Assembly (NCBI GenBank): GCA_015069295.1
Contig: SVIW01000006.1
Span: forward strand, 70,203-109,950
Length of the DNA stretch: 39,748 nucleotides
Reading direction: 5' to 3'
DNA from: Clostridiales bacterium
GTDB taxonomy: Bacteria; Bacillota; Clostridia; Christensenellales; Borkfalkiaceae
The notes beneath the pieces are model-generated. The model had not been told where the DNA came from and ran no database searches. It was given only the letters and a program-made list of their open reading frames with translations. The stretch's first letter is position 1; each line of letters opens with the position of its first letter. Of the stretch, positions 7,412-15,770 are shown piece by piece. The translations under genes and the position numbers were made by a program.

Positions 7412-8815
7412 TTACTTTTTTTTCGAGACGGACGAAACTCGTTTCGCCCTTGCCTCGTGATTTTCTGCTATTACCGATTTTTCCACGACGAGCAAAATCG
7501 CCGAATAATAGAACGCAAAATAGAAACGGAACACGAGCGGCCCTATCAGCGACGCCACCAAGCCCGTCAAGATACAAGCCCCCATAAATAAACGGTCGAG
7601 CTTCGGTTTCTTGACAAACAACGCCACGGTTTGGATTCTATGATACAAATAACAGCCAAATCCGATTAACCCCGCGCTGGAAAGCATCTGCAAAAGGGTA
7701 TTGTGCGCATTGAGCTGCGGACCAAGCGCCAATTGCCGATACGCCATAAACCCGCTGCCAAACACGGGAGATTCGGTAAACAGCCAAACGTGGTTCGCCC
7801 ACATTTCCACTCTGCCTCGATCGTCCAAACCGACGCTGGTAAAGAAGGTGAGAAGCCCCGCCATCTTGCCCGTTACGAGCAGGAATACGGCAACGGCAGC
7901 AACGCCCGCCACGCCTGCGCCCACAAGAATCAGGTTAATCAATCGATTTTTACCCACGAAGCAGTTGACGGTAACGCCCGCAACCGTTACTATTGCCGCG
8001 CAACCGAGCGCTCCGCGACCAAACGTGAAATAGATTGCCACCAAGCAAACGAACACGAGGATATAATACAAATACCCGCGTTTTTCTTTATAAATGAGAT
8101 AGAACAGGGCAGGCAAAAGGGTTGCAAGCATTTCGCCGACCATATTAGAAATCCCCCACCCAAGTATAACCTCGTCCTTCCAACGCCAATCCAAGGGCGT
8201 ACCTGCAGTGTATTTCGTTGCGTATAAGAAGCCGATTTCCACGGAAATCAAGCCGATCGCGACCGCAAAAAGGCGGGCAAGATATAAAAAATTATCCTCG
8301 CGGTGTTTCATCGTGCGCGAAAAATAGAGATACACGGACAAGAAACTTCCCGCCTGCATCAATCCGTACAAGAAGGACAGCACGCTGTAATATTCGCTAA
8401 ACCAACCGCTGGCAAACAAAGCAAACCCAAACGCCAAAAAGCCAACCGTCAACGGACGTTTTTCCCGTACCCGTTCAAAAGCAACGAAGCGATAGACGAG
8501 CGCAAACAAGGCGGGTAAGCCGAATAAAACGTACACGACGATTGCGCCGCCCGAATAATACGCCGCCGCCCCGTATTTGTACTGCATACCAAACGCCGCC
8601 AGCAACACCGTCGCCAAAGCAGGTCTTGTATCCTCGCAAAACAGGCAAATAAAGCCCAAACAAGCAAGCCCGACCGCCAACCCGACAATCGGCAAAGACA
8701 GCATATAAAACGCCAATAAAACGCCCGCAAGCGCCAACGGATAATACGTCCCGTCTAAAAAAGCGGCTATCTTACAAACGGTTTCGTTGGATTTTGCCTT
8801 TTCGAGTATTTTCAT
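7412..8815 (-). CDS. O-antigen ligase / Wzy-like polytopic membrane protein
   Basis: About ten hydrophobic segments in 467 residues, with the family's conserved region near residues 330-400: DDRGRVEMWANHVWLF, ESPVFGSGF and NAHNTLLQMLSSAGLIGF. Also present is TFGRGALG in the preceding segment. Proteins of this group (PF04932 type) ligate or polymerise glycans on the outer face of the cytoplasmic membrane. The start is set at 8815 (MKILEKAKSN), where GGGGAAG lies upstream. The in-frame extension to 8863 would overlap the promoter at 8852-8880. The GH78-like gene follows 15 nt downstream in the same operon. Whether it is a polymerase or ligase cannot be told. Confidence 0.85.
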   Translation of the reverse strand: MKILEKAKSNETVCKIAAFLDGTYYPLALAGVLLAFYMLSLPIVGLAVGLACLGFICLFCEDTRPALATVLLAAFGMQYKYGAAAYYSGGAIVVYVLFGLPALFALVYRFVAFERVREKRPLTVGFLAFGFALFASGWFSEYYSVLSFLYGLMQAGSFLSVYLYFSRTMKHREDNFLYLARLFAVAIGLISVEIGFLYATKYTAGTPLDWRWKDEVILGWGISNMVGEMLATLLPALFYLIYKEKRGYLYYILVFVCLVAIYFTFGRGALGCAAIVTVAGVTVNCFVGKNRLINLILVGAGVAGVAAVAVFLLVTGKMAGLLTFFTSVGLDDRGRVEMWANHVWLFTESPVFGSGFMAYRQLALGPQLNAHNTLLQMLSSAGLIGFGCYLYHRIQTVALFVKKPKLDRLFMGACILTGLVASLIGPLVFRFYFAFYYSAILLVVEKSVIAENHEARAKRVSSVSKKK

Positions 8816-8851
8816 CTCTTCTTTCCCCTTTCGGAAAATCTCAATACATAC

Positions 8852-8880
8852 AGTATAACACACAAACCTAAGAATTGCAA
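8852..8880 (-). promoter_or_regulatory. Sigma-A promoter of the ligase-glycosidase operon
   Basis: Minus strand TTGCAA (8880-8875), 17 bp, TATACT (8857-8852), 37 nt before the chosen start at 8815. Confidence 0.75.
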
Positions 8881-8892
8881 GCGTGGTAAAGC

Positions 8893-8921
8893 AAAAAAGG
8901 ACGGCGCAACCGTCCTTTTTT
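8893..8921 (-). terminator. Terminator of the hydrogenase operon
   Basis: A perfect 12-bp hairpin AAAAAAGGACGG / CCGTCCTTTTTT with 5-nt loop, just after the hydA stop at 8927. It is symmetric enough to act in both directions. Confidence 0.9.
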
Positions 8922-8926
8922 TATCG

Positions 8927-10693
8927 TTAATCGCTATATTTTTCTCTCGCCGCGTACGTGGTATGCAGTAATTCGTGCGCTTTGTGCGAATTGGGATATT
9001 CCAGATAGTTATCGTAAAGCTCGATAATTTGAGGATTTTTATGCGAAGCGCGAAGTGCCTTCGATTCGTCCTCGCTATAAAGCGCCGCCGCGCGTTTTTG
9101 ACGGAAGGTATCCAAAATATCCGCGTCCTCGTTGGGCAAGAAACAAGGTTTTACGTAGGGCTGACCGCCGCCCGCTACACACCCGCCGGGGCAACCCATA
9201 ATTTCGATAAAATGATATTTGCTGTTTCCCGCGCGGATTTCGTCCAACAAAACTTTGGCGTTCTTCATACCGTGTGCAACCGCTACGTGGATTTCCTTCC
9301 CCGCCAAGGTATACGTCGCCTCTTTAATGCCGTCGAGTCCTCTTACCGCCTTCAAGGCAACGGGGTCAAGCTCTTCGCCCGTCAGCTTAAACGCCGCCGT
9401 ACGAAGTGCCGCTTCCATAACGCCGCCCGTCGTACCGAAGATAACCCCCGCGCCCGTGTATTCGCCTACGATATCGTTATCAAAGGCAGAATCGGGAAGT
9501 TTGGTAAAGTTTATCCCCGAACGCTTGATAAGCTTACCAAGCTCCCTCGTCGTCAACACCGCGTCTACGTCCTGCAAGCCGTTGACGGAAAGCTCGGGTC
9601 TGTCCTTTTCGTATTTCTTCGCCGTACAAGGCATAATCGAAACGACGAACATATCTTTAGGGTCAATCCCGTTCTTTTCGCAATAATAGCTCTTTAAAAT
9701 CGCTCCGAACATTTCGTGAGGGGATTTACACGAGGACAAATGCCCCAAAAGGTCGCCGTAATTATACTCCGCATAGTTGACCCAACCGGGCGAACAAGAG
9801 GTAATCATCGGCAATTTTCCGCCCTTTTCGATTCTGCTCAAAAGTTCGGTCGCCTCTTCCATAATGGTAAGGTCGGCTGCGAAGTTGGTATCGAACACCT
9901 TTTTAAACCCAAGGCGTTTGAGTGCAGAAACCATCTTACCCGTTACGAGCGAGCCAATCGGCATATCAAATTCTTCGCCAAGCGCCGCGCGTACGGCAGG
10001 AGCGGTCTGTACGACGACGTATTTACCCGCCTGCATCGCCGCGTCCACTTTGGCAATTTCGGAAACTTCCATCAACGCGCCTGTGGGACAAACGCTAACG
10101 CACTGTCCGCAAAGAATGCAGGGAGATTTTGCAAAACTTCTGTTTTCCGCCGGTGCAACGACGGTGTTAAAGCCACGCTTTTCAAAGCCGAGAATCCCCA
10201 AGCCGTGCGCGTTTTTGCATCTTTCGACGCATCTGCCGCAAAGAATACATTTGGACGTGTCGCGAACGATAGACGGGCTGATTTTATCGACGGTAACGGG
10301 GGTCTGTTCGCCCTGATACATATCGTCCCTTGCGCCCGTAACCTTTGCTACGTGCAACAATTCGCATTTGCCGTTCTTTTCGCATTGCTGACAATTTTTG
10401 TTATGATTAGAAAGGAGCAATTCTACCGAAGTACGTCTTGCCGCCGTCGCTTTGGGGGAAGAAATGGTGATTTCCATACCTTCCGCAACGGGGTATACGC
10501 AAGACGCCACCAGCCCTCTCGCGCCCGTTGCTTCTACAAGACAAACGCGGCAAGAGCCTTTCGAACATTCTCCGTGGTTAAACGCACAAAGGGAGGGAAT
10601 TTCAAAACCGCAAGCCTTCGCCGCTTCCAAAATCGTCGAGCCAGCTTCTACTTCAAAGGGAATTCCTTCAATTTTAATATTTACTTTCGACAT
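8927..10693 (-). CDS. hydA: [FeFe] hydrogenase catalytic subunit, NADH/ferredoxin-dependent HydA
   Basis: Catalytic subunit forming H2 at the H-cluster; cytoplasmic, in complex with HydB and HydC. Domains in order: N-terminal [2Fe-2S] (CAFNHGECSKGSCRVC), His-Cys3 cluster site (HNKNCQQCEKNGKC), two [4Fe-4S] ferredoxin sites (CILCGRCVERC, CILCGQCVSVCP), then the H-cluster motifs TSCSPGW (L1), MPCTAKKYE (L2) and EIMGCPGGCVAGGGQP (L3). The C-terminus ends with a short helical tail. There are 588 residues from ATG 10693, which has GGAGGG 7 nt upstream; the upstream GTG at 10699 is too close to that site. It is last in the hydCBA operon. Maturases HydE/F/G are not in the window. Confidence 0.96.
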   Translation of the reverse strand: MSKVNIKIEGIPFEVEAGSTILEAAKACGFEIPSLCAFNHGECSKGSCRVCLVEATGARGLVASCVYPVAEGMEITISSPKATAARRTSVELLLSNHNKNCQQCEKNGKCELLHVAKVTGARDDMYQGEQTPVTVDKISPSIVRDTSKCILCGRCVERCKNAHGLGILGFEKRGFNTVVAPAENRSFAKSPCILCGQCVSVCPTGALMEVSEIAKVDAAMQAGKYVVVQTAPAVRAALGEEFDMPIGSLVTGKMVSALKRLGFKKVFDTNFAADLTIMEEATELLSRIEKGGKLPMITSCSPGWVNYAEYNYGDLLGHLSSCKSPHEMFGAILKSYYCEKNGIDPKDMFVVSIMPCTAKKYEKDRPELSVNGLQDVDAVLTTRELGKLIKRSGINFTKLPDSAFDNDIVGEYTGAGVIFGTTGGVMEAALRTAAFKLTGEELDPVALKAVRGLDGIKEATYTLAGKEIHVAVAHGMKNAKVLLDEIRAGNSKYHFIEIMGCPGGCVAGGGQPYVKPCFLPNEDADILDTFRQKRAAALYSEDESKALRASHKNPQIIELYDNYLEYPNSHKAHELLHTTYAAREKYSD

Positions 10694-10708
10694 ATACACA
10701 CCCTCCGC

Positions 10709-12592
10709 TTATTTCTTCACAATCGCCTTAAACTTACACGAAGCGATACACATACCGCACTTCACGCACTTTTCTTGATCGATGGCGTATGCGGGGAGTC
10801 GCTTCCCAGGCGCAATATAATCGGTTTTAACAAACGCGTTTGCAGGGCAAGCTTTTACGCACACGCCGCAACCGAAGCATTTGTCTTTCTCGATTTCATA
10901 CTGCATAAGATTTTTACAAATATGCGCGGGGCATTTTTTGTCTACGATATGCGCAATATATTCGTCGCGGAAATGCTTTAAGGTGGAAAGTACGGGGTTA
11001 GGCGCCGTCTGACCAAGCCCGCAAAGAGAATTGCTCTTGACGTTGTTTGCAATCTCTTCAAGTTCCGCCAAATCGTCCATCGTCGCTTTGCCGTCGGTAA
11101 TGCGGGTCAAAATTTCGAGCATTCTCTTCGTACCGATACGGCAGGGCGTACATTTCCCGCAGGACTCGTCGCAGATAAATTCCATATAGAATTTCGCAAC
11201 GTCTACCATACAGTTGTCTTCGTCCATAACGATTGCGCCGCCAGAGCCCATCATCGAGCCTCTTGCAACCAAGTTGTCAAAGTCGATTTCCGCGTCCAAA
11301 TCCTCTCCGGTAAGACAGCCGCCCGAAGGACCGCCCGTTTGAATTGCTTTAAACTTCTTACCACCAGGCACGCCGCCGCCGATATCGTAAATCAGCTCGC
11401 GCAGGGTCGTCCCCATCGGGATTTCTACCAAGCCGACGTTATTGATTTTCCCGCCGAGCGCAAATACCTTCGTACCTTTCGATTTTTCCGTTCCGTGCTT
11501 TGCAAAAGCGTCCTTGCCCTCACGGAGAATATACGGTACGCAAGCCAACGATTCGACGTTGTTGATGATAGACGGCTTTCCCCAAAGCCCTTTTACCGCA
11601 GGGAAAGGAGGACGGGGGCGAGGCATACCTCTTTCCCCTTCAATCGAGTTCAAAAGCGCCGTTTCTTCACCGCAAACGAACGCGCCCGCGCCAAGACGGA
11701 TATGCACGCGGAAGGAGAAATTCGTGCCAAGGATGTTATCCCCAAGCAAGCCCAATTCTTCCGCCTGTTTTACGGCAATTTTCAAACGGTTTACGGCGAT
11801 GGGATATTCCGCACGCACGTAAAAATACCCGTTTTGCGCCCCGATTGCGTAGCCTGCAATCATCATACCTTCGATAACGGCAAGGGGATTCCCTTCCAAA
11901 ATCGATCTGTCCATAAACGCGCCGGGGTCGCCCTCGTCGCCGTTACATACTACGTATTTTTCGCCTTCGGGCTGCGCGTAAGCAAACTGCCACTTTCTAC
12001 CCGTCGGGAACCCGCCGCCGCCGCGACCGCGAAGCCCGGACTCGAGCACTTCCTTAATAACGTCCTCGCGGGACATTTGCAAAGCGCGCGCTAAGCCCTG
12101 AAACGCGCCTGCGCCAAGGCTTTCGTGGATATTTTCAGGGTCGATACTGCCGCAGCCGTGCAACGCAATACGCACCTGTTTTTTATAGAAATTGATGTCT
12201 TCCTGCTTGGTTACTTTCTTTTCGGTGTTCGGGTCAACGTAGAGCAAGCTGTCGATGACCTCGCCGCCGATAATATCCTTTTCTACGATCGTTTCCACGT
12301 CCTCTTCCGTAACCAAACGGTACAACGTATCTTCGGGATAAATTTTTACGAACGGCCCTTGCGAACAGAACCCAAAGCAGCCGACCTGATTGACGGTTAC
12401 TTTGTCTTCAATCCCCTTTTCCGCGATAACTTTTCTAAACTTTTCCGTAATCTCGTTTGCGCGCGAAGAAAGGCAGCCCGTACCGCCGCAAAGTACGATA
12501 TGTCTTTTTCCGTCCTCGCCCGTGAATTTTGCCGACAAACAGGACGAACAAGATTGACTTACTTTTTTAAGGTCCTCAAAATTTTTAATCAT
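10709..12592 (-). CDS. hydB: Bifurcating [FeFe] hydrogenase flavoprotein subunit HydB (NuoF-like)
   Basis: Subunit binding FMN and NAD(H) and passing electrons to HydA and ferredoxin. The N-terminal thioredoxin-like [2Fe-2S] domain has CGGTGC and CFGFC. The NuoF core has the glycine-rich GRGGGGFPTGRKW near residue 190 and GDEGDPGAFMDRS near residue 220. A [4Fe-4S] site (ESCGKCTPCRIG) lies near residue 470. The C-terminus adds two ferredoxin clusters (CFGCGVCVKACP, CVKCGMCIASC), typical of the hydrogenase-associated form and absent from plain NuoF. The 627-residue length is normal. Its ATG overlaps the hydC stop as TAATG, implying translational coupling. Confidence 0.96.
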   Translation of the reverse strand: MIKNFEDLKKVSQSCSSCLSAKFTGEDGKRHIVLCGGTGCLSSRANEITEKFRKVIAEKGIEDKVTVNQVGCFGFCSQGPFVKIYPEDTLYRLVTEEDVETIVEKDIIGGEVIDSLLYVDPNTEKKVTKQEDINFYKKQVRIALHGCGSIDPENIHESLGAGAFQGLARALQMSREDVIKEVLESGLRGRGGGGFPTGRKWQFAYAQPEGEKYVVCNGDEGDPGAFMDRSILEGNPLAVIEGMMIAGYAIGAQNGYFYVRAEYPIAVNRLKIAVKQAEELGLLGDNILGTNFSFRVHIRLGAGAFVCGEETALLNSIEGERGMPRPRPPFPAVKGLWGKPSIINNVESLACVPYILREGKDAFAKHGTEKSKGTKVFALGGKINNVGLVEIPMGTTLRELIYDIGGGVPGGKKFKAIQTGGPSGGCLTGEDLDAEIDFDNLVARGSMMGSGGAIVMDEDNCMVDVAKFYMEFICDESCGKCTPCRIGTKRMLEILTRITDGKATMDDLAELEEIANNVKSNSLCGLGQTAPNPVLSTLKHFRDEYIAHIVDKKCPAHICKNLMQYEIEKDKCFGCGVCVKACPANAFVKTDYIAPGKRLPAYAIDQEKCVKCGMCIASCKFKAIVKK

Positions 12593-13080
12593 TACGCGTT
12601 CCCCTCCAAAGCCTTATATTCTTCGACGATTTTCGGCACGGCGTCCACCGTCAGTTTGGGATATACCTTCCCGTTAATGGTAACGGCGGGAGCGATACCG
12701 CAAGCGCCGATACAACGCAAAGCGTCCAAGGTAAACAGCCCGTCTTTTGAAGTCTCGCCCGGCTTAATCCCGATAATTTCAGAAAATTTATCAATAATCT
12801 GCTGCGCGCCCTTTACGTAACAAGCCGTCCCCATACATACGCCGATAACGTATTTTCCCTTAGGAGTAAGCGAGAAAAACGAATAAAAGGTAACGACGCC
12901 GTAAATTTCCGCTACCGAAATCCCCGTACGCGCAGAAATAATCTCCTGCACCTCCAAGGGTATATACCCAAACTCTTTTTGAACGTCGCTTAAAATCATC
13001 ATCAAAGGCGTTTTTTCTGAAACGTATCTGTCGCAGATTTCGTTAATCTGCCGAACCGCCCTATCCTGTAAATGCGCCAT
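12592..13080 (-). CDS. hydC: Bifurcating [FeFe] hydrogenase [2Fe-2S] subunit HydC (NuoE-like)
   Basis: Small thioredoxin-fold subunit carrying one [2Fe-2S] cluster. The four ligands are visible in CMGTACYVKGA and LRCIGACGIAP, in a 162-residue protein, the usual NuoE size. The start at 13080 (MAHLQDRAVRQ) has GGAGG 8 nt upstream. The 21-codon in-frame extension lacks family similarity and crosses the promoter region. It is first in the operon and overlaps hydB by the shared A of TAATG. Confidence 0.95.
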   Translation of the reverse strand: MAHLQDRAVRQINEICDRYVSEKTPLMMILSDVQKEFGYIPLEVQEIISARTGISVAEIYGVVTFYSFFSLTPKGKYVIGVCMGTACYVKGAQQIIDKFSEIIGIKPGETSKDGLFTLDALRCIGACGIAPAVTINGKVYPKLTVDAVPKIVEEYKALEGNA

Positions 13081-13138
13081 AGCAGGCCTCCTTCGTTTTA
13101 TAATCGCGGGAATATACCCATATACGCCCACTATATAT

Positions 13139-13167
13139 ATCATATCATTATTTTATTAAAATATCAA
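13139..13167 (-). promoter_or_regulatory. Sigma-A promoter of hydCBA
   Basis: Minus strand TTGATA (13167-13162), 17 bp, TATGAT (13144-13139), about 60 nt before the hydC start. The surrounding sequence is very AT-rich, so alternative -10 boxes exist. Confidence 0.7.
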
Positions 13168-13240
13168 GTGCATTTTCAAAATTTTATCCCGAATATTATC
13201 GCTAAATCGATAAATTTTTACTCATTCGTTTTGCGCATAA

Positions 13241-13268
13241 AAAAAAGGACGGAAGACCGTCCTTTTTT
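13241..13268 (-). terminator. Terminator of the lipoprotein gene
   Basis: A perfect 12-bp hairpin AAAAAAGGACGG / CCGTCCTTTTTT with 4-nt loop, 13 nt after the stop at 13281. The stem is identical to the hydrogenase terminator at 8893-8921. Confidence 0.9.
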
Positions 13269-13280
13269 GTTTTATTGCGT

Positions 13281-14234
13281 TTAGCCAAGATCTACGTCCA
13301 AATCGATATCGGGCGTGATTGCGTCCTCGTTGTATTCGTAGGTGCTAAGGTCGGGATAAGTAACCTCGCATTCGCCCATCTTAAAATACATTTCCGTCGT
13401 CATAGAGATGATTTCAGGGTCTCCCAAGGACGAATCGATCGTCAGCTTCATATAGGAAAGATGATAATCGGTGTACTCGATAAGATAGGACATACCAATC
13501 CCCATATCCATCGTAACGTAGAGATGCCCCTTCCCTTTCGATTGAATTGCACAACCGGGAATTTGTATATCCGAAACAGTAATTCCCTCAATCGCCGTTG
13601 CCATTTGGTTTTCGTAAGAAAGCAGCGTCGCCATAATATCTAAAAGCCCCGAGAAGAGATTATCTTCAAAAGCTTCCTCTGCCGTTTCGCCCTCTTCGTT
13701 GAGATAGGACCACTGCGCCGACGAACTAGAAGAGAACTGCCCGTTTATCGTCCCTGAGATATGCCCGTGGATAGCCTCGATTGCATTCCCGTCGTCCGTG
13801 ATATAAGCGTAAATGCCCGACGAGCTACTTTGCGTGCCGATCCTCGAGTTCACCGAGCCGTCTTGGTTATACTCGTAGACAGGCTGATTGACCATCTGCG
13901 TCCAAGTATACAAATAATCCGCCTCGCGCGAATAACGGCTGCCCGCCGTCATCGAATAGGTTTCGCCCGAGGTAAGAGAGGTTGACATTTTCATCCAATA
14001 GGTATATTTCATCACGGTTTCGGCGGTAATTTCTTCCTTTTCCGTTTCCATTTCCGCAAAGAACGCGCGCGCCTGCGCGGAAGAAACGACCTCGCCGTTT
14101 TTATCGTCGATAACAACGCCGTTTACAGTGTTATCCTTCTTTTCTTCCTCTTCGTCGCCGCAGCCTGCAACAGCGAAAATCAAAACTCCCGCCAAAGCGA
14201 ACGAAATTAACTTACCGATAAACGATTTCAGCAT
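13281..14234 (-). CDS. Putative lipoprotein of unknown function
   Basis: 317 residues with a short basic N-terminus, hydrophobic core and lipobox AVAGC, so Cys25 should be lipidated and the protein held on the outer face of the membrane. The mature part begins with an acidic linker (GDEEEEKKD) and is then rich in Thr, Ser, Tyr and alternating strands (YTYWMKMSTSLTSGETYSMT), ending in an acidic tail (DIDLDVDLG). I do not recognise the family; a LolA/LppX-like beta fold is a guess. AAGGGGG precedes the ATG. The gene stands alone, with its own promoter at 14289-14317 and terminator at 13241-13268, divergent from purC. Confidence 0.85.
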   Translation of the reverse strand: MLKSFIGKLISFALAGVLIFAVAGCGDEEEEKKDNTVNGVVIDDKNGEVVSSAQARAFFAEMETEKEEITAETVMKYTYWMKMSTSLTSGETYSMTAGSRYSREADYLYTWTQMVNQPVYEYNQDGSVNSRIGTQSSSSGIYAYITDDGNAIEAIHGHISGTINGQFSSSSSAQWSYLNEEGETAEEAFEDNLFSGLLDIMATLLSYENQMATAIEGITVSDIQIPGCAIQSKGKGHLYVTMDMGIGMSYLIEYTDYHLSYMKLTIDSSLGDPEIISMTTEMYFKMGECEVTYPDLSTYEYNEDAITPDIDLDVDLG

Positions 14235-14249
14235 ACCTATACCCCCTTT

Positions 14250-14284
14250 GTAACAATATACTGTACAAATATACCATTTGTTAC
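14250..14284. promoter_or_regulatory. Inverted repeat in the lipoprotein 5' leader (possible operator)
   Basis: GTAACAA at 14250-14256 is mirrored by TTGTTAC at 14278-14284, with a central GTAC and partly symmetric TATACTG/AAATATA between. It lies just downstream of the promoter -10 box, where a repressor would block transcription. No regulator is known. Confidence 0.4.
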
Positions 14285-14288
14285 CTAT

Positions 14289-14317
14289 ATTATATAAGCA
14301 AATATTATAATTGTCAA
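14289..14317 (-). promoter_or_regulatory. Sigma-A promoter of the lipoprotein gene
   Basis: Minus strand TTGACA (14317-14312), 17 bp, TATAAT (14294-14289): consensus boxes at ideal spacing, 55 nt before the ATG. Confidence 0.9.
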
Positions 14318-14369
14318 TAGGGTTTTAAAAAATTTTTTTCATTTTTTTTCATTGACCGCCCTTATCTGT

Positions 14370-14398
14370 TTGTAAAATCGCAAAAAATCTGTTATAAT
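14370..14398 (+). promoter_or_regulatory. Sigma-A promoter of purC
   Basis: TTGTAA (14370-14375), 17 bp, TATAAT (14393-14398). The start codon is 54 nt downstream, and the leader is too short for a known purine riboswitch. Confidence 0.75.
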
Positions 14399-14452
14399 CA
14401 TTTTGTAATCGGGAGACCGAAAAAAATCTATTCTTTTAAAGAGGTTTATTAT

Positions 14453-15136
14453 ATGGAAAAACTTTACACAGGTAAAACGAAGGACGTTTACAAACTTGAC
14501 AACGGCAACGTTATGTTGAAGTTCAAAGACGACTGCACCGGCAAAGACGGGGTATTCGATCCCGGTGAAAACACGGTCGGTTTGACCATCGAGGGCATCG
14601 GCAAAGCCAACCTCAAATCTTCCGTTTACTATTTCGAGCTTTTGAAAAAGGCGGGCATCAAAACCCACTATGTTTCGGCAGACGTCGAAAACGCAACGAT
14701 GGAAGTTCTTCCCGCGACCGTATTTGGCCACGGTTTGGAGGTTATCTGCCGCTTGGTTGCAACGGGCAGCTTTATCAGAAGATACGGCGAATATATCAAT
14801 GACGGCACTCCCTTAGACGGCGGCTACGTAGAATGCACCTTCAAAAACGACGCGAAAGGCGATCCCCTCGTAACGTCGGAAGGTCTTGCGGCTCTTGGGG
14901 TTATGAGCACGGAAATGTTCAACAGTATGAAAGAACAGACCTTAAAGATTACGAAAGTCGTTGCAGACGATTTAAAATCGATCGGTCTTGACCTTTGGGA
15001 TATCAAATTCGAGTTTGGGTATAACAACAACGAAGTTATCCTTATCGACGAAATCGCGTCGGGCAATATGCGCGTTTACAAGGACGGCAAAATCGTTGAC
15101 CCTGTCGAATTGACGAAGCTTATCAACAACAGATAA
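14453..15136 (+). CDS. purC: SAICAR synthetase (phosphoribosylaminoimidazole-succinocarboxamide synthase)
   Basis: Cytosolic enzyme joining aspartate to CAIR with ATP in purine synthesis. 227 residues, close to the usual bacterial length. The N-terminal ATP site is [15 protein letters not shown]. Family blocks include [14 protein letters not shown] near residue 100, DPLVTSEG near 140, and LWDIKFEFG with [15 protein letters not shown] near 180-215. AAGAGG precedes the ATG. It stands alone on the plus strand with its own promoter and terminator, about 12 kb from the other pur genes, so it is regulated separately from the purE operon. Confidence 0.97.
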   Translation: MEKLYTGKTKDVYKLDNGNVMLKFKDDCTGKDGVFDPGENTVGLTIEGIGKANLKSSVYYFELLKKAGIKTHYVSADVENATMEVLPATVFGHGLEVICRLVATGSFIRRYGEYINDGTPLDGGYVECTFKNDAKGDPLVTSEGLAALGVMSTEMFNSMKEQTLKITKVVADDLKSIGLDLWDIKFEFGYNNNEVILIDEIASGNMRVYKDGKIVDPVELTKLINNR

Positions 15137-15153
15137 ATTTGAAACAAGTTTTC

Positions 15154-15179
15154 CCCCGCCAGCCTTTCGGCTGGCGGGG
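15154..15179 (+). terminator. Terminator of purC
   Basis: A perfect 11-bp GC-rich hairpin CCCCGCCAGCC / GGCTGGCGGGG with TTTC loop, followed by ATTTTTG. Confidence 0.92.
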
Positions 15180-15720
15180 ATTTTTGTCATAAAGAGATTG
15201 CCGCGCCCCGTATGGGCTCGCAATGACGGGGGGGTATAGGGTCATTGTGAGGAGCGGAACGCGACGTCGAGCGTATCGGTGATTTGGCTCCCTCTGATGA
15301 GGGAGCTGTCTGTGTAACAGACTGAGGGAGAGAATATCCACAAGGGAATTACCGCAGGCAATTTTTTTCATTCTCTCCTTTCGTCTTTTTGCTCTGCAAA
15401 AATCCACCTTCCTCGTCAGAGGAAGGCTTAGCTTGTCTCCCTTTGCACAAGGGAGCAACGCGACCGCGTGGAGTGTATGACAGTTTGCCCCCCTGTCTCC
15501 CTCTGTGCAAAGAGCAACGCCCCGTTGTCTTGCCGTCATTGCGCTCAGCTTGCTATGTGGCAATCTCCTCTCTCCTGCCGCGCCCCACTTAGATTGCTTC
15601 GTCGCTATCACTCCTCGCAATGACAGACAGCAGCATATTGTCATTGCGAGTATACGCCACGGGATTGCCGCATTGTATTCGCAATGACACGTGGCGTATG
15701 CGTGGCAATCTCTTGACATA
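15180..15720. repeat. Field of dispersed palindromic repeats, no gene
   Basis: About 540 bp packed with short dispersed repeats. Inverted or direct copies of the TCATTGCGAG...GGCAATCT element occur near 15193-15227, 15538-15572, 15590-15624 and 15639-15713. A CTCCCTCTGATGAGGGAG...CTGAGGGAG element lies at 15286-15332. Hairpins CCTTCCTC/GAGGAAGG and CTCCCTT/AAGGGAG lie near 15408-15460. The last copy is a nested dyad with ATACGCCACG and CGTGGCGTAT arms. Open frames here are repeat-derived and I do not accept them as genes. Confidence 0.85.
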
Positions 15721-15722
15721 GC

Positions 15723-15757
15723 AAAAAAAGAACGTCTTTCGACGTTCCTTTTTTTGT
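15723..15757 (-). terminator. Terminator of the giant surface-protein gene
   Basis: Hairpin with AACGTC / GACGTT core extended by A/T arms (seven A against seven T) and a one-base bulge, 14 nt after the stop at 15771. Confidence 0.85.
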
Positions 15758-15770
15758 TTTGCTAAAACGC

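Noticed and set aside
13081-13143. Longer N-terminus for HydC from 13143
   Set aside because: GGAGG sits next to ATG 13080, the extension is unlike NuoE, and it overlaps the promoter -10 region.
15154-15720. CRISPR array in the repeat field
   Set aside because: The repeats are of several families, in both orientations, irregularly spaced and without uniform spacers; no cas genes.
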